From Eucalyptus grandis (taxonomy: Eukaryota > Streptophyta > Magnoliopsida > Myrtales > Myrtaceae), in NCBI RefSeq assembly GCF_016545825.1, contig NC_052619.1, positions 73,046,115 through 73,110,114 of the forward strand: DNA of 64,000 bases, read 5' to 3'. Below, piece by piece: positions 1 through 11,644 of this stretch. A program made the position numbers and the translations under genes. The stretch's first letter is position 1. Every line of letters begins with the position of its first letter. A model generated the notes under the pieces. That model worked only from the letters and a program-made list of their open reading frames with translations. It searched no databases and was not told where the DNA came from.

Positions 1-685
1 AAATCCTACTTAAAATGTGGCAATTCCCTTGCTCTTCTAATTTGCTGATCTTGCATATTTCGTGAACAATTCCCATCATCCATAAATTTTGAGAAGACGC
101 AACAATGTCCTTGGGATGAATTGTGACACGTGACAATTCTTAATTTCTGTAATCGACATCATTTCCTCGGTTAATTTCAGTCAAAATGTGATTTTTAGCA
201 CAACTTAAACTATCGGTTAGTTTTTGAGAACTTTTGGTGCACTGACCCGTGGTCGATTATTCCCGAGCCACGATATATATTTTCGACGCATTGGCAACTC
301 TCGATTGTCGTGAAAAATCTCGAAGTTTCAATTACGAGCACAGGGTACCAAAACAACAGAAAAATCGGTTTAGTGCCGATCGACGAGAAGTTTGTAAATT
401 AGTTGGAATCACCCAAGCCTAATTTTATTTCTATCGAATCGACCTATTTCCGATTTCGATAGATTTTCGATTTGTGCCGAACTGATCCTTGTAGACTAAC
501 ACGATCGAGCGTCGATTCTCGGTCGAATTTTCAAGTCTGTTGCATCAAAATTCTTTAATAACTTTCCCGATTAGTCAAGTTATCTCATGAGTGATCAGCT
601 CAGAGAATAGCGCTATAGGCACGTCGACGAAAAGCCCGAATTATTTAATTGAAAACAGAAGCGAAAAATCAAACTGTCACAATAC
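1..685 (-). mobile_element. LTR fragment, family A, inverted, cut by window edge
   Basis: Read on the minus strand, this stretch matches the first ~450 bp of the LTR that begins at 5286: both start TGTGACA, then share a block around the sequence CGATCGGCACTAAACCGA, then a block ending in a direct CTCGTAATTGAAA-like stretch. The LTR tip lies at about 684-685, right beside copia coding sequence, so this LTR inserted into that copia fragment. The other end is beyond the window. The base run next to the tip reads ATACT, the complement of the AGTAT that flanks the copy at 5286. Confidence 0.75.
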
Positions 686-1908
686 TCCTCCTCCTCCTTA
701 GTTTGCCATGATAATTTATCTAAAAGTTTAAAGTGTTTCGCTAAAAATATACTTACAGATTTCGCTAACGACATAACATGCCACAATCTTCTCAATATAT
801 ATATTTTTAGAGAGATATAAAAGTTCTGCAGCCCTGTCATGCAAAATCTCCATACCCAATGTTTTTTTACAGCACCTAAATGTCTCATCTTAAATTCAGC
901 ACTCAATTGCCTCTTTAGCATATCAATATCAGACACATTTTTTTGTTACTATCAGCATATCACCAACATATAGTAATGGATAAATCAAAGAACCATTCTC
1001 CAGTCTCTTCAAGTAATCACAGCCATCCATCTAACTTTTCGAATAGTCTTGACTAGTTATAAAAGTATCAAAACACTTATATCACTACCTAGGAGACTAT
1101 TTCAGCGCATACAAAGATTTCATTAACAAGCAAACATGATCTTTCTTACTTAGAATAGCAAATCCCTCCAGCTACCTAACGTAAATTCACTCCTCCAACT
1201 CACCATGAAGAAACATAGTTTTCACTTCTAGTTGCTCTAACTCGAGGTCTTGCAAAACAATTAAGGCAAGTAAAACACAAATAGAAGTATGTTTTGCCAC
1301 AAAAGAGAACACATCATTGTAGTCAATACCCTTGTGCTGTGTATACCCCATTCATCACAAGTTTTGCCTTATACCTCACTGCTTGGACATTGGGAATGTC
1401 CTCCTTCTATTTAAAGACTCGTTTACTTCTAACAATCTTCTGACTCTTGGGTATTTTGACCAACTCTCATGTCCAATTTTGATGGAGTGATTCAATCTCT
1501 TTACTCATGGCACCTAGCCACTATGATGACCCACTACTAGCCATTACCTTAGAGTAAGATGAAAGCCCATCCATCTCCACCTTGTCACCTACAGCCAATG
1601 CATAAGCAATATCTGTATAACCATAACATATCGGCGATTTAATTTGCCTTCTTTATATGTATGTGCTATAGTGTGTTGCGGCTGTGCAGGTTGTTCAGTA
1701 TCACTGAGTTTAGGAATTGCGACCTCATCTACATTCTCAACTTTTGTTACTTTTGAGGTCTTCGAAATCTCCACATAAAGCTCCACCTTACTAATGACAT
1801 CATGATTCGTATGCTCTACTAATTGTGTTTCAAAAATTCTTTGTTGAAATATTGCAGTCTCGTCAAAGATCACATCTCTACTGATTAGAGAACTAGTTGC
1901 TCTTGGCT
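686..1908 (-). pseudogene. Ty1/copia pol fragment (integrase-RT linker and RT)
   Basis: Minus-strand conceptual reading gives, from right to left, the linker motif SRDVIFDE, the RT stretch with VLLALIVLQDLELEQL and HGELEE, and then YLKRLENGSLIYPLLYVGD, where the usual YVDD catalytic box has become YVGD. Further left comes a decayed C-terminal RT stretch (QLSAEFKMRHLGA and LYLSKNIYIEKI). Stops and frame changes are frequent. There is no gag, no RNase H and no LTR of its own. The fragment is bounded on the left by the family-A LTR and on the right by BAT1 exon sequence near 1909. Confidence 0.8.
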
Positions 1909-4480
1909 TGAAGCCATTGGCCTCATTGCTGGCATCGGTACTCACGTAGATTCCGTATTCTGTTTGCTTCTTGTTCTGTTTCCTATTGCATTACTTCCTC
2001 CAAGTACCTATCGAAGCTTGGCGCAGTGAATTGATCCCACGAGTTGTTTCAGAAGGCATGTGCAGGATCACAAACCCTTCAGAGCATCATATTATTGTGC
2101 ACTGGCACAAACAAAGATGGCGGCCACCTCGCACCGAAGTGGTTGTTCTTACGCATCTACATGGGTCTTACTTTCATATGGGCGGTCCTCACACATCCGC
2201 GCTTGAATTAATTGCCTTCATCGACATAATCTCAATATGGTGGCAGGCATATTCCAAAACTCGAGCATTTTATATCAGAAACTTAATATATCAATAGTCA
2301 GTGTGGACCAAAAATAAGAGATCTATGAGATGATTCCAATTACTAATCGAAGCTCCGTTTCCTTTTCCTTCAATTAATCAGCAGGACTGTCATAGTTATG
2401 ATGCTTCCGCTCATAGCACAGTCTGCGTCTTTTGTGTTCAGCCATTTCGAAATGGCTGAATCAACTAGGATAACGAGCAAACCTTATGCAGTAATTCTAG
2501 CTTTTCTAGTCGGTCAGTATTCACTTTACGGGTACGATGCAGCTGCGCATCTAACTGAAGAAACTAAAGGCGCTGACAAGAACAGTCCCATTGCGATTCT
2601 TACCAGTATAGGGATCATTTCGGTGTTTGGATGGGCCTATATAATGGTTCTTACTTTCAGCATTCAGGTATGGAATATTAAGCTAAAATATTTCTTTGCT
2701 GGAAGTAATGAAGTAGCAAGTTGAATGAGGAAAATTTTTGCAGCTTTAGTTGATATAACACACAATTTTGGGTGCATTTGGTTTGGGAATATCATTGGAA
2801 AAATGCAAAGGCTTTTGAGTTAAAAGGGTTTTCGAAATGCAAGTAGTGGTTGGTAAAGTGTACCTTAAAAACATATTGAAAAGCAATTTTGACATGAATA
2901 CTATTTGGTAAAAACTACACCTCGTAAAAGAATTTTGCTACTTTTTTTTTTGTAAAAATTCTCAAGTTATATGCTAACGGAATTCAATCGCTGTCGGTGA
3001 ACCAAATTGGCCATCGGCCATCCTCACCTAAGGCTGCACAACCCTAAGCGATGGCCACCTAGCTACCTCAAGTGACGCCTTGGTCATGCAACCTCAAGCA
3101 AGGGCATTGGTGGCTCTCCAGCCACTAGTTAATGGCACGTCGGCCACTCACCGAAGGCATGAGGGCCGCTTGTTGATGGCATGTTGGTTGCTCGCCAGTG
3201 ACACTGCGACAGCTCTTCAATGGCATGATGGCCGCTCGCCAATGGCACAACGGCTGCTTGCCAGTTTCTTCTTAGTGGCTAAGGCAAAAGTTAGGGTTTT
3301 GAGGACATTTCTGGAATTATAAAAGTTGAGTGAAGGCAAAGTTGAAAGGAAAAAAAAAATCGGTATATTTGCATTGTGGAAATGTAGCATTTCAAAATAC
3401 CTCCTGACCTGGCTTGAGTTAAAGATTTTTAGAGAGCTTTAGAGATGTAATTGCACTGCCCAAAGAACCCAAAATTTTTACCAAATGACATTTGCATTTG
3501 CCTGAGAGGCTTTAGGGCCCCAAAGGGCTTTGCAAATGTTAAACCAAATGCGCCCTTTACCTCTCACTGATTTCTAAGTACTCCCCTATAAATCAGGAAA
3601 TTATGTGGACTTTTTGTTGTTAAGCACATCTCAAATTACCATGGAACTCCGCTCCGCTACCTTTTACCAATATTGAAGCCAGTAGCGTGGTATGTCTAAA
3701 TTTGTACAGAGAGCAGGCTGAAGAATGTACATATGCTTTCTTTCCTTCTCTTCTGGACATTGTTACTACATCGATTGCTTTGAGTTGCTTTTGATACTGT
3801 CTCTGCTGCATTATACTATCTTATGCATGCTGAAACTTTCAGGACTTCAACTATCTATATGATCCGTCCACTGAGACGGCGGGTGTGTTCGTTCCAGCTC
3901 AAATACTCTATGATGCATTCCATGGGAGGTATCACAATGCTACTGGTGCAATCATCTTGCTATTCATTAGATGGGGTTCATTCTTTTTCGGCGGGCTTTC
4001 CATCACTTTAGTGCGGCAAGAGTATACTGTATCTATTCCTCTTTTCCTTTGCTATGCTGCACCATCTGAAAAGTTTTGGGTACTTGTCCATCGATACATA
4101 ACCTTTGCCACCACGGCTCTCGTCAGATATGTGCATTGTCAAGAGACAAGGGCATCCCATTTTCACCGATATGGCGAAAAGTGCATCCGAAGCACAAAGT
4201 CCCATCTAATGCTGTGTGGCTCTGCGTGGCCATCTGCATTCTATATGGAATTCCAATATTGAAAGTGAATGTAGTCTTCACTGCCATTACTTCCATTTGC
4301 ACGATGGGATGGGTCAGAGGATACGCAGTCCCGATATTCACAAGGATGGTCATGGAAGAGAAGAATTTTAAAACTGGGCCATTTTAATTAGGAAAGGCAA
4401 GTAGACTGATCTGCTTGACAGCATTTCTGTGGATATGTTATACCTGCTCGGTGTTTCTTCTGTCGACTCTGTATCCCATT
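1909..4480 (+). pseudogene. BAT1: BAT1-like amino-acid permease pseudogene
   Basis: Remnant of a bidirectional amino-acid transporter of the APC superfamily (BAT1/GABA-permease type, a many-pass membrane protein). Exon pieces in order: about 1909-1952 (IGLIAGIGT); 2056-2246 (SIILLCTGTNKDGG, then LIAFIDIISIWWQ after a frame change); 2385-2667 (QYSLYGYDAAAHLTEETKGA, followed by a good GT donor at 2668); 3843-4021 (VPAQILYDAFHGRYHN and WGSFFFGGLSIT); 4127-4480 (HPKHKVPSNAVWLC and WICYTCSVFLL). Several introns keep AG acceptors. It is dead: in-frame stop near 2208, frame change near 2205, GC instead of GT after 2246, frame slip near 4008, and TAA at 4385-4387 where an aromatic residue is usual. 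The 5' exons are replaced by copia sequence and the last transmembrane segments by an LTR scrap. Family identity is strong; the exact orthologue is inference. Confidence 0.88.
2770..3555. mobile_element. MITE in a BAT1 intron
   Basis: Terminal inverted repeats: the left end reads GGGTGCATTTGGTTT and the complement of the right end reads GGGCGCATTTGGTTT. Length 786 bp, no coding capacity. The middle (about 3000-3260) is GC-rich with imperfect ~50-60 bp repeats around the words GATGGC, GCCGCTCGCC and AATGGCA. Flanks share only TTT, so Tourist-like (3-bp duplication) or hAT-like assignment is open. Confidence 0.6.
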
Positions 4481-4655
4481 ACTCAGAACAGAAATAGAAT
4501 GATCTTCATGCGCACCCTCCAAAGACATACAAGCCGAGCTTCCAAATCCAAAGGGGATGACTCCTTTGTCGGCCATGTCATGCCCTTGTTCTTGTGGATT
4601 GGGGTGTGACAGATGGCACGTGCCACCAACAGGGATAGAGATGATAAAATTGACG
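4481..4655. repeat. Inverted LTR tip and junction sequence
   Basis: Positions 4589-4612 read TTCTTGTGGATTGGGGTGTGACA, split here as TTCTTGTGGATTGGGG + TGTGACA, the complement of the first ~24 bases of the gypsy LTR at 24885. BAT1 similarity stops at about 4480. The piece therefore carries an LTR end in the orientation opposite to the neighbouring LTR at 4656, pointing to a rearrangement at the left edge of the gypsy element. Confidence 0.45.
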
Positions 4656-5285
4656 TGTCACACACACACATGACAAAAAGGGTATTTGGTATTTGGTTAC
4701 AATATCAGTATATCTCTATTCTCCACCAAATCAAATGTACACCTCCTCAAAAGACTAACTTACAAACTTATCAACTATGCATAAGTCATACCAAAAAGTT
4801 TCCACCACAAAAACCCTCTCCGAACAAATGCTCACACCTACTTGCAACTCGTTAAAAAACTTGAAAAATAAGTAGATAAGAGGAATGAGTTACAACGGCT
4901 CAGTGAGTAACATATTTTTTCTAAGTGGATCGAGAAATCATTATGCACATTTAAAACACAATCCTAACTCGCTTTAATATAATATATAATCATGACTCAA
5001 TTACCAAATATACCAATGGTCCAGTCCACCGGCCAATCTCATAAAACATGTATCAATGGTCTATTCCATTGATTAATCTCATCAACACACACATTGATGG
5101 TCCATTCCATCGACCAAACTCAAATCACATGTCAATAGTCCACTCCATTCACCAATTCATGCTCAAATGTCTAGCCATGGTCACGTGTAATGCCTGTGAC
5201 AAGATGACCAAGATTTCCCCCTTGGCAAGGTCTCCACCTATTATTAGTCGGTGGCTCAGCCCATAAGGATATCTCAGACTAGTAT
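4656..5285 (-). repeat. Gypsy 3' LTR, left part
   Basis: Aligns with 24990-25612 of the right LTR, including the shared blocks CACCAAATCAAATGTACAC, CATTGATGGTCCATTCCATC-like and CAATTCATGCTCAAATGTCT. The first ~100 bp of the LTR are missing or scrambled. It stops at AGTAT (5281-5285), the target site of the family-A LTR, and continues at 12575. Confidence 0.82.
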
Positions 5286-7637
5286 TGTGACATCATGATT
5301 TTCAGGTTCTGTTTTCGATTGAATAAGTTGGGTTTTTCATTGACGCGTCTATAGTTCTTTTCTCAAAGTTGGCCGCTCATGAGATAAATAACCTATCAAC
5401 GGAGGCCATTAAGGAATATAAATGCAATAGACTTGAGAATTCGACCAGAAATCGATTGCTCGACTGCGTTAATCTGCAAGGGTCATTACGGCATTGGCAA
5501 AATCGACCAGAGATCAGGGATAGGTCAATTCGGCTGAGATACGTGATCAAAGTATGGGTGATTCCACCTGATTGCAAAATTCTCGTCGATCGGCACTAAA
5601 CCGATTTTTCAGTCATTTTGGGTACCATGTGCTCGTAATTGAAATCTTGAGATTTTCACGATAACCAAGAGTTGTCAATATGTCGAAGATGTATATTGTG
5701 ACTCGAAATAAATCAATCACGGGTCAATTGCACTAAAAATTCCTAAAAGCTATCCAGATAGACAAGGTCACGATAAAATCACGACCGTGAATTTGAACCC
5801 GATTTCAAAAATTGAAAGTTATGTAATGTCATGATTTATTTTATGAACGTCGACTCATCTTTCGAGAAATTTTCAGCAAGTTCGGGATTTTTGCGGAAAA
5901 TCAATTTGGACAATTCGAAAACGAAAGGAAATTCGGATGGGCCAATTTAAAGAGATTTTGGCCTCCTTTGTGAGCTACTTAACAATGGGAAATTGTGGAA
6001 ATTGTGTGGGCTTCTTCATCAGCAAAATTTGGATATCAAATTGAAAAAATTGATGAAGAAATGGAATTCCAATTGGGTAAAATTCGTTAGCTTGAGGGGC
6101 TGTCACATTTTGGCTTTATTTTGGACTTCAATTGGGGCAAGCTGGTGTTAAAATTAGCCTTGAATGACCAATTGATATTATTAGTTAAAAATGAAGATGA
6201 CTAAACACTCTTGTGGTCAAAGATTGATGTTTGACTACCCCCAAAACCGGACTCTCTCTCCCTCACACATCACTTTCTTTCTCTCCCCTTCTCAGCCGAC
6301 ATCCCCTGCCCCTTATCCTTTGTCCCCTTCTTCGGTCTTCCTCTGACACACGCCAGCGTCTTCAATCCCCCTCTCTCGGCCAACCTCCCCTCTTAGCTGT
6401 CTTCTGCTTTCTTTAATTTTTCCTTCACCAAAGCGAACCCCACTGAAGCTGCCCCACAATTTCTCTCTCTCCTTCGTCCCATCTCCCTGCAGCTCCACCG
6501 ACGTCCGCAACTCAGCCCACATGTCTACCCCCACCAGTCAACCCAGCAAAGTTCTTCTTCTGGCGTTGACTCCAACTCCACCGAATGCAGCTGCCCATCT
6601 CCATCGACTGCCCTGTTTTCCCCCTTCGTGCGCCAGTTGCCAGCACGTCCAACCTACCAAGTCAACTCCTTTGCTGATCCTTCTCGCACGGCCTCACGTC
6701 CAGCAACCGTGACTGCCTGTAGCAACCTGCAGCAACCCACACAACAGCTCTATTCCAGCGGAACCACCGAAGCCCAGCAGTTGTTCGTTCCAGCCCCGCT
6801 CAGCTCAAAACCAGCAGCTTTAGAACCGGTTTTCCTCAGCTCAAGCAGCAAGCTTTGTGGTTGATTTCGGCCCAGTTCAAGCCTCCGTTGGCACCACCGC
6901 AAGCTCAAGTTTCGACTGCCGTCGCCGTGGACTCACCGGCCCACAAATCCAGTGAGTTTACTCACTAATCTTTGCTTATGGAGTAAATTATGCTTAAGGG
7001 TTGATTAGTTTAGGTTAAGTATGGTTTATATAGTTAGTTAGAACGGATTAATAATTTAAACGTTTGAATTTGCATATTAGATGGTTAGAGTAATACAATT
7101 AACAAGTAGTTAAGTCATATTTATTTAGATAGGTTCGAAATTTTTCCGAGCCCATTTCGGTATTTAATTAGGCTTTTCCGACCTAAGTTGCATTCATTGA
7201 TATTTATTAATTAATTTTGGTAATTATTTAATTAATTATTATTTTTTGAAAATTAGACCAGGATAGCCGGTGATCAGAATTTTGTGCTGATCGCAGTGAT
7301 ATAATTGGTTTATTTAATTGAGTGCTTGTTTGTGCAAATTGAGTGTGAATTGTAATTTTGGGGTATTTATCTCAAAATTTAATAATTTCAATATTTAATT
7401 AGAAAATTACCGGGCGTCGATTCGCAGCGCCAAAAATGTTTTTATCGACTATATAATTAGTGGGATTTTATAAAGTAAAGATATTATACTTTTGGCCGAG
7501 ACCTACCGTGTACCCACACACAATTATTTTCATTAGATATATTTTAACATGATAAAATTGGGCCAAGTTCGTTATGTAATTGAGGAATTGATGTGCAAGG
7601 TACAAAGTTCTTGGCCAGGGTGGGTTTATCGTAGTTC

Positions 7638-7853
7638 AGCTTGTGTGAGCATTGGGTTTTTAGCTTGTGAGAGCAGTATGCTATATCAGCCTATAAGTGA
7701 TTGATATGTCAGCTTGTGAGAGTAGTATGCTTTATCAGCTTGTGTGAGTAATGATCATTTATTAGCTTGTGAGAGCAACGATCCTTATATCAGCTTGTGG
7801 CTATCTATATCAGCTTGTGCGAACTACTATTTATCATTTTCAGCTTGTGTGAG
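7638..7853 (+). repeat. Degenerate CAGCTTGTG array
   Basis: At least eight copies of (T)CAGCTTGTGNGAG or close variants, spaced about 25-40 bp, often followed by a TATGCT- or GATC-containing spacer. It lies inside family A. The family-B LTR landed in the last unit, using GTGAG of the repeat itself as target. Confidence 0.75.
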
Positions 7854-8516
7854 TGTGGCACCCCTCGAACAACCCCCGAACCGTCAGGGTCGCCACAGTT
7901 CGATTACCATTCACTTGACCTGATAACATGTCACTCTGATACCATTTCAATTTCAGCGGGTCGATACAACCTGGGAGTTTACATCTCTTAGATCGGTCCC
8001 TTGCATAGTTCATATACGGAAGCACATCCAACAACTCCCTTCCTTATATTCAGAAAACGATGCATACCAACTAAACATTTATAGGTAAAAGCCGTACACT
8101 TTTATTTACTTAAACCAGATGGACATCATTCATCGGTACATCAAAATGCAGTAGTCTTCTATACTCGATTATACTTGAAAAGATGACCGACATCTCCTCC
8201 AACAGTCGTATACTTAAAGTCCATCGATTAGTGTCGGCGTCCAAAAGTTCCTTCATTTGCTATCCTCCTCCTCGCGGTCATATCCAACCACTTGATCCAT
8301 CTACTGGTAGCAATGGCAGCAGAGGTATCTTATCTAGTCTGACATGTTATTCCCCAAAAGGGGTGAGTACAACCACTCAGCAGTAAAGGTCCACCACACT
8401 ACTCAATGCGTCAAACAGAACAATCAAGGCATCATAACAAAGCACATATCATTCATGCATATCAAGCATACCTCACCTCGCAACCATACATATATCATCA
8501 TGCCATCATCATCAAG

Positions 8517-8740
8517 CATTCATGCATACCCATACCATATGTGCATATACCACCATGCACTCATCACCAAGCATTCATGCATACTCATGCCATATGTGCA
8601 TATATTACCATGCACTCATCATCAAGCATTCATGCATACTCATGCCATATGTGCATATACCACCATGCACTCATCAGCAAGCATTCATGCATATATCACC
8701 ATGCAATGTGCATATACCACCATGCACTCATATCATCCAT
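8517..8740 (+). repeat. 55-bp tandem repeat
   Basis: Units begin CATTCATGCAT at 8517, 8572, 8627 and 8682, exactly 55 bp apart, each with CATATGTGCATAT and CCATGCACTCATCA. After 8695 the pattern continues in degenerate form (ATCACCATGCA) to about 8870. No coding or CRISPR character: no spacers, and units are directly adjoining. Confidence 0.88.
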
Positions 8741-9039
8741 GCTATCAAGCACACATCACCATGCAGTCGTGCATATATTACCATGCAATCATGCATATCT
8801 TACCATGCTATCATGCATATATCACCATGATTCGTATCATCCATGCTATCAAGCATGCATCACCATGAGATCCATTCAAGCCTTCATAATCGCATTCTCA
8901 ATATCAAATAGCATCAATTTATTTTCATAAGCAAATCATGCATCATGCCATATATACACCCATGCACATGATTCATTTTCAATTCTTATCTTTCACAAGG
9001 ATCTCATCAGTTTTTCTTTCAAGGGACCAATGTTTGCAT

Positions 9040-9440
9040 CCCACAATTTATCGCTCGCACCCAATCCTGGCATCACGAGGAACCTCTGGCACACACCTCC
9101 GGACATCCGGCACACACACTTCGGGCATCTCGTATCCCAACTAGCATCACGAGGAATCCCCTCGGCACACACCTCCGAGGCTTCCGGCACCCCCACATTC
9201 CGTGCATCTCAAAACTCCTGAGGACATCCGGCACACACCCTCCGGGCATCCGGCATTTACACTCCCTAGCCGGGCATCTCGTACCCCAAATGGCATCACG
9301 AGGTATCCCCTTGGCACACACCTCCAAGGCTTCCGGGATTACGTACCGACATACCACCAGGCCTCCCCTGGAATTACGTACCGTATACCACCGGGCATCC
9401 CGACACTCCCGGGGCATCATCGGCTCACACCTCCGACGGT
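9040..9440 (+). repeat. GC-rich imperfect tandem repeat
   Basis: Repeated words CATCACGAGG, GGCACACACCTCC, CATCCGG and TTCCGG recur at about 9072, 9145 and 9291, i.e. at spacings near 73 bp and twice that. Strikingly GC-rich against the AT-rich surroundings. Confidence 0.75.
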
Positions 9441-9704
9441 CTTGTTACTATCCCAATTTACATTTATACATGTATCTCAATTTCAACATGGCATTTGATG
9501 CATCAATATCAAGAGTTTCAACCAACTTTTCATGCCATATAACATGCCATATGCCATCACATATGCAGCAAAATCAACCACTCAAGGTATTCCATCACAT
9601 GGATAAATTCATTTATTTTTCAAAACACATCAATTTTTCGAATAAATCAGAATGCATTCCTCCAATTAAAATTCGAGAAAAATTAGTAAATGGTATTAAT
9701 GAAT

Positions 9705-10140
9705 TCTGAAAATTTGACACATCATAGACAAGATCTAGAGGCATTTATCTCATGAAGAACACAACACCGCCAGCATTTCATACAAAACAGAATAGTCCAT
9801 GCATTATAGCTTTTGAAATTTACAAAATCCAGCTTGCACAATTTTAGAGAACATATTAATTAAATACTCACATGACCTTAAAAAATTATGAAATTTTAAC
9901 ATGTGATAGTCAAGACATAAATTCAGAAACTTCATGAAGAACACATACCCAAAAGAACCTCACACAAAAATATATTGCTCACGCATTACAGCTTGCAAAA
10001 TTCGGACACATCAGATTGCGCGGTTTTAGAAATATTCCAAATTAAATACCCGAATAACCTTAAAAAATTATGAAATTTTACCATTTGATAGTAAAGATCC
10101 TAAGGTATATTTTTCATGAAGACATCAAGGCCAGATTCGT
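9705..10140 (+). repeat. ~180-bp tandem repeat, about 2.4 copies
   Basis: The block AAAAAATTATGAAATTTTA recurs at about 9879 and 10062, followed each time by a TGATAGT and a CATGAAGA block; a diverged first unit starts near 9705. Repeated internal word: GCATTA(T/C)AGCTT. Confidence 0.75.
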
Positions 10141-10149
10141 CATAAATAA

Positions 10150-10730
10150 TTAACTATGGACGGTTGAAGTCCCTGTTTTTAGTACCAAACATTCCAGGTT
10201 TAGCCGTCTCCGAAAAATCAAGGTTTCACCTACTTATCTTCCTTATTTTCCTCTGAATTTTTTATATGTTTTGTATCAAGAGGTCTACTACAACTTTCAT
10301 TAAGGAATTAAGGTGAGATTTTCAACGGAAAGTCACTTTACAGTCCACGAAGTCACTGAAGCCCAGTACAACATTTCCAGATCTAACGTCTTCAAAATAA
10401 AAATCGTTTCGCTAGGTTATACTTGTTATTTTTATCTAAAATTTGAGTATGTTAGTCTTCAAGATGTTCTCTACAACTTTCGTGAAGGAGTCAAAGTGGA
10501 ATTATCAGTAAAAAGTCACATGCAACACACAAAATCACCAAGAGGTCAACAAAACAGTTTTCAGACCTAATGTCTTCGTAGAAAAAGGGTTTCACCCCTC
10601 AATACTTGTCCATTTTGTCTCAAATTTTAGTATGTTATACTTCAAGATTTTATCTACAATTTTCATCAAGAGGTCAAAATAATATTATAACTAAAAAGTC
10701 ACATGCAACACACAAACTCGCGGACAGTTG
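10150..10730 (+). repeat. ~200-bp tandem repeat, about 3 copies
   Basis: Blocks with CTACAACTTTC, AAAAGTCACATGCAACACAC and GTCTTC followed by GTTTCNC recur near 10280, 10470 and 10650, indicating diverged direct repeats of roughly 190-210 bp. Confidence 0.65.
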
Positions 10731-11296
10731 GACTGGTCTTTCCGAAATCAGCATGCATGACCAACGAGTCTCTCTTCAAAGCTCCGAAATCTCATCCCAT
10801 CTACCACAACCAAGACTTACCATCTACTACGCATACACACAGCAATGCAAAGAGTAGGTTTTAGGACTTCACTTGCCTCGAATTTAAGCACAAAACAGCG
10901 ACAAACGGCGGGCAAAGCGGCGAAGGAACGGCGGCGAACGAGCTCTTCCTTCTTCCTCTTCTTCTCTCGCACGCTCGCTCTCTTTCTCTCTCGATTTCCC
11001 TCTCTCTCTCCCTCGGCTCACTTCCCTTTCTCTCTATCAGCCCACTTCCCCTTTTCCTTTTGGGTTGAATAAAACCCTTGCATGCTCCCATTTTTGCATG
11101 TAAGAGACAAGTGTTCTCATGAGGAGAACAAGTGGCAAAAAGAAGAGAACAAGTGGCAACATTGAAGACAAGTGTTGGAGGACATGCACTCCCCCCTCCC
11201 CTTCTTGGTTTGTGCAACACCCTTGGGGTGTTTCTTGGGCCTGCTTGGGCCCGAATTCTTGGGCCCAAGAGTCCATGAAATAAGGCCCTAATTCCC

Positions 11297-11298
<2 letters not shown>

Positions 11299-11334
<36 letters not shown>
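11299..11334. repeat. TA dinucleotide microsatellite
   Basis: Uninterrupted TA run of about 36 bp within the family-B LTR. Confidence 0.95.
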
Positions 11335-11337
<3 letters not shown>

Positions 11338-11644
11338 TTTTATCTCTATCAAATTTAATTTAATAACAAAAATTCCGATTGCTTTATATACAAGTAGATA
11401 CACACATATATATACTCCAAATTCTTACGGCCCGCTCAATATCCTCAAGTTCTAATTCTTTAATTTTTAGCGCATATAATTCTTATGAAAGATCAAATCC
11501 CATCCTTTTGGTTCAAAGGATAAAATTGAAATACTATTCCAAATGAACAAATACAAATCAATGCTTATAAAATAAAAGCAAAGCCACGGTTCGGTGACTA
11601 TCACCTATCCGAGGGTTGTCTAAGATTTTGGATGCCACAGTGAG

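Larger units (their letters stand above)
7854..11639. mobile_element. Family-B long LTR nested in family A (probably solo)
   Basis: Begins TGTGGCACCCC and ends GATGCCACA, with a perfect 5-bp duplication GTGAG (7849-7853 and 11640-11644). Length 3786 bp. No reverse transcriptase, integrase or gag is visible, so it is read as one very long solo LTR. It is built largely of tandem repeats (8517-8740, 9040-9440, 9705-10140, 10150-10730) plus a CT-rich tract (10940-11040) and a TA run (11299-11334). Long open frames at 8344-8930 and 10861-11403 are low-complexity products of these repeats. Confidence 0.82.

Noticed and set aside
8517..8740. Regular repeats that might suggest a CRISPR-like array
   Set aside because: Units are directly adjoining with no unique spacers, and the DNA is plant nuclear.
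8344..8930. Overlapping 174-aa open frames rich in His, Tyr and Ile
   Set aside because: They are translations of the 55-bp CATATG/CACCATGCA tandem repeat in an LTR, open in two frames at once.
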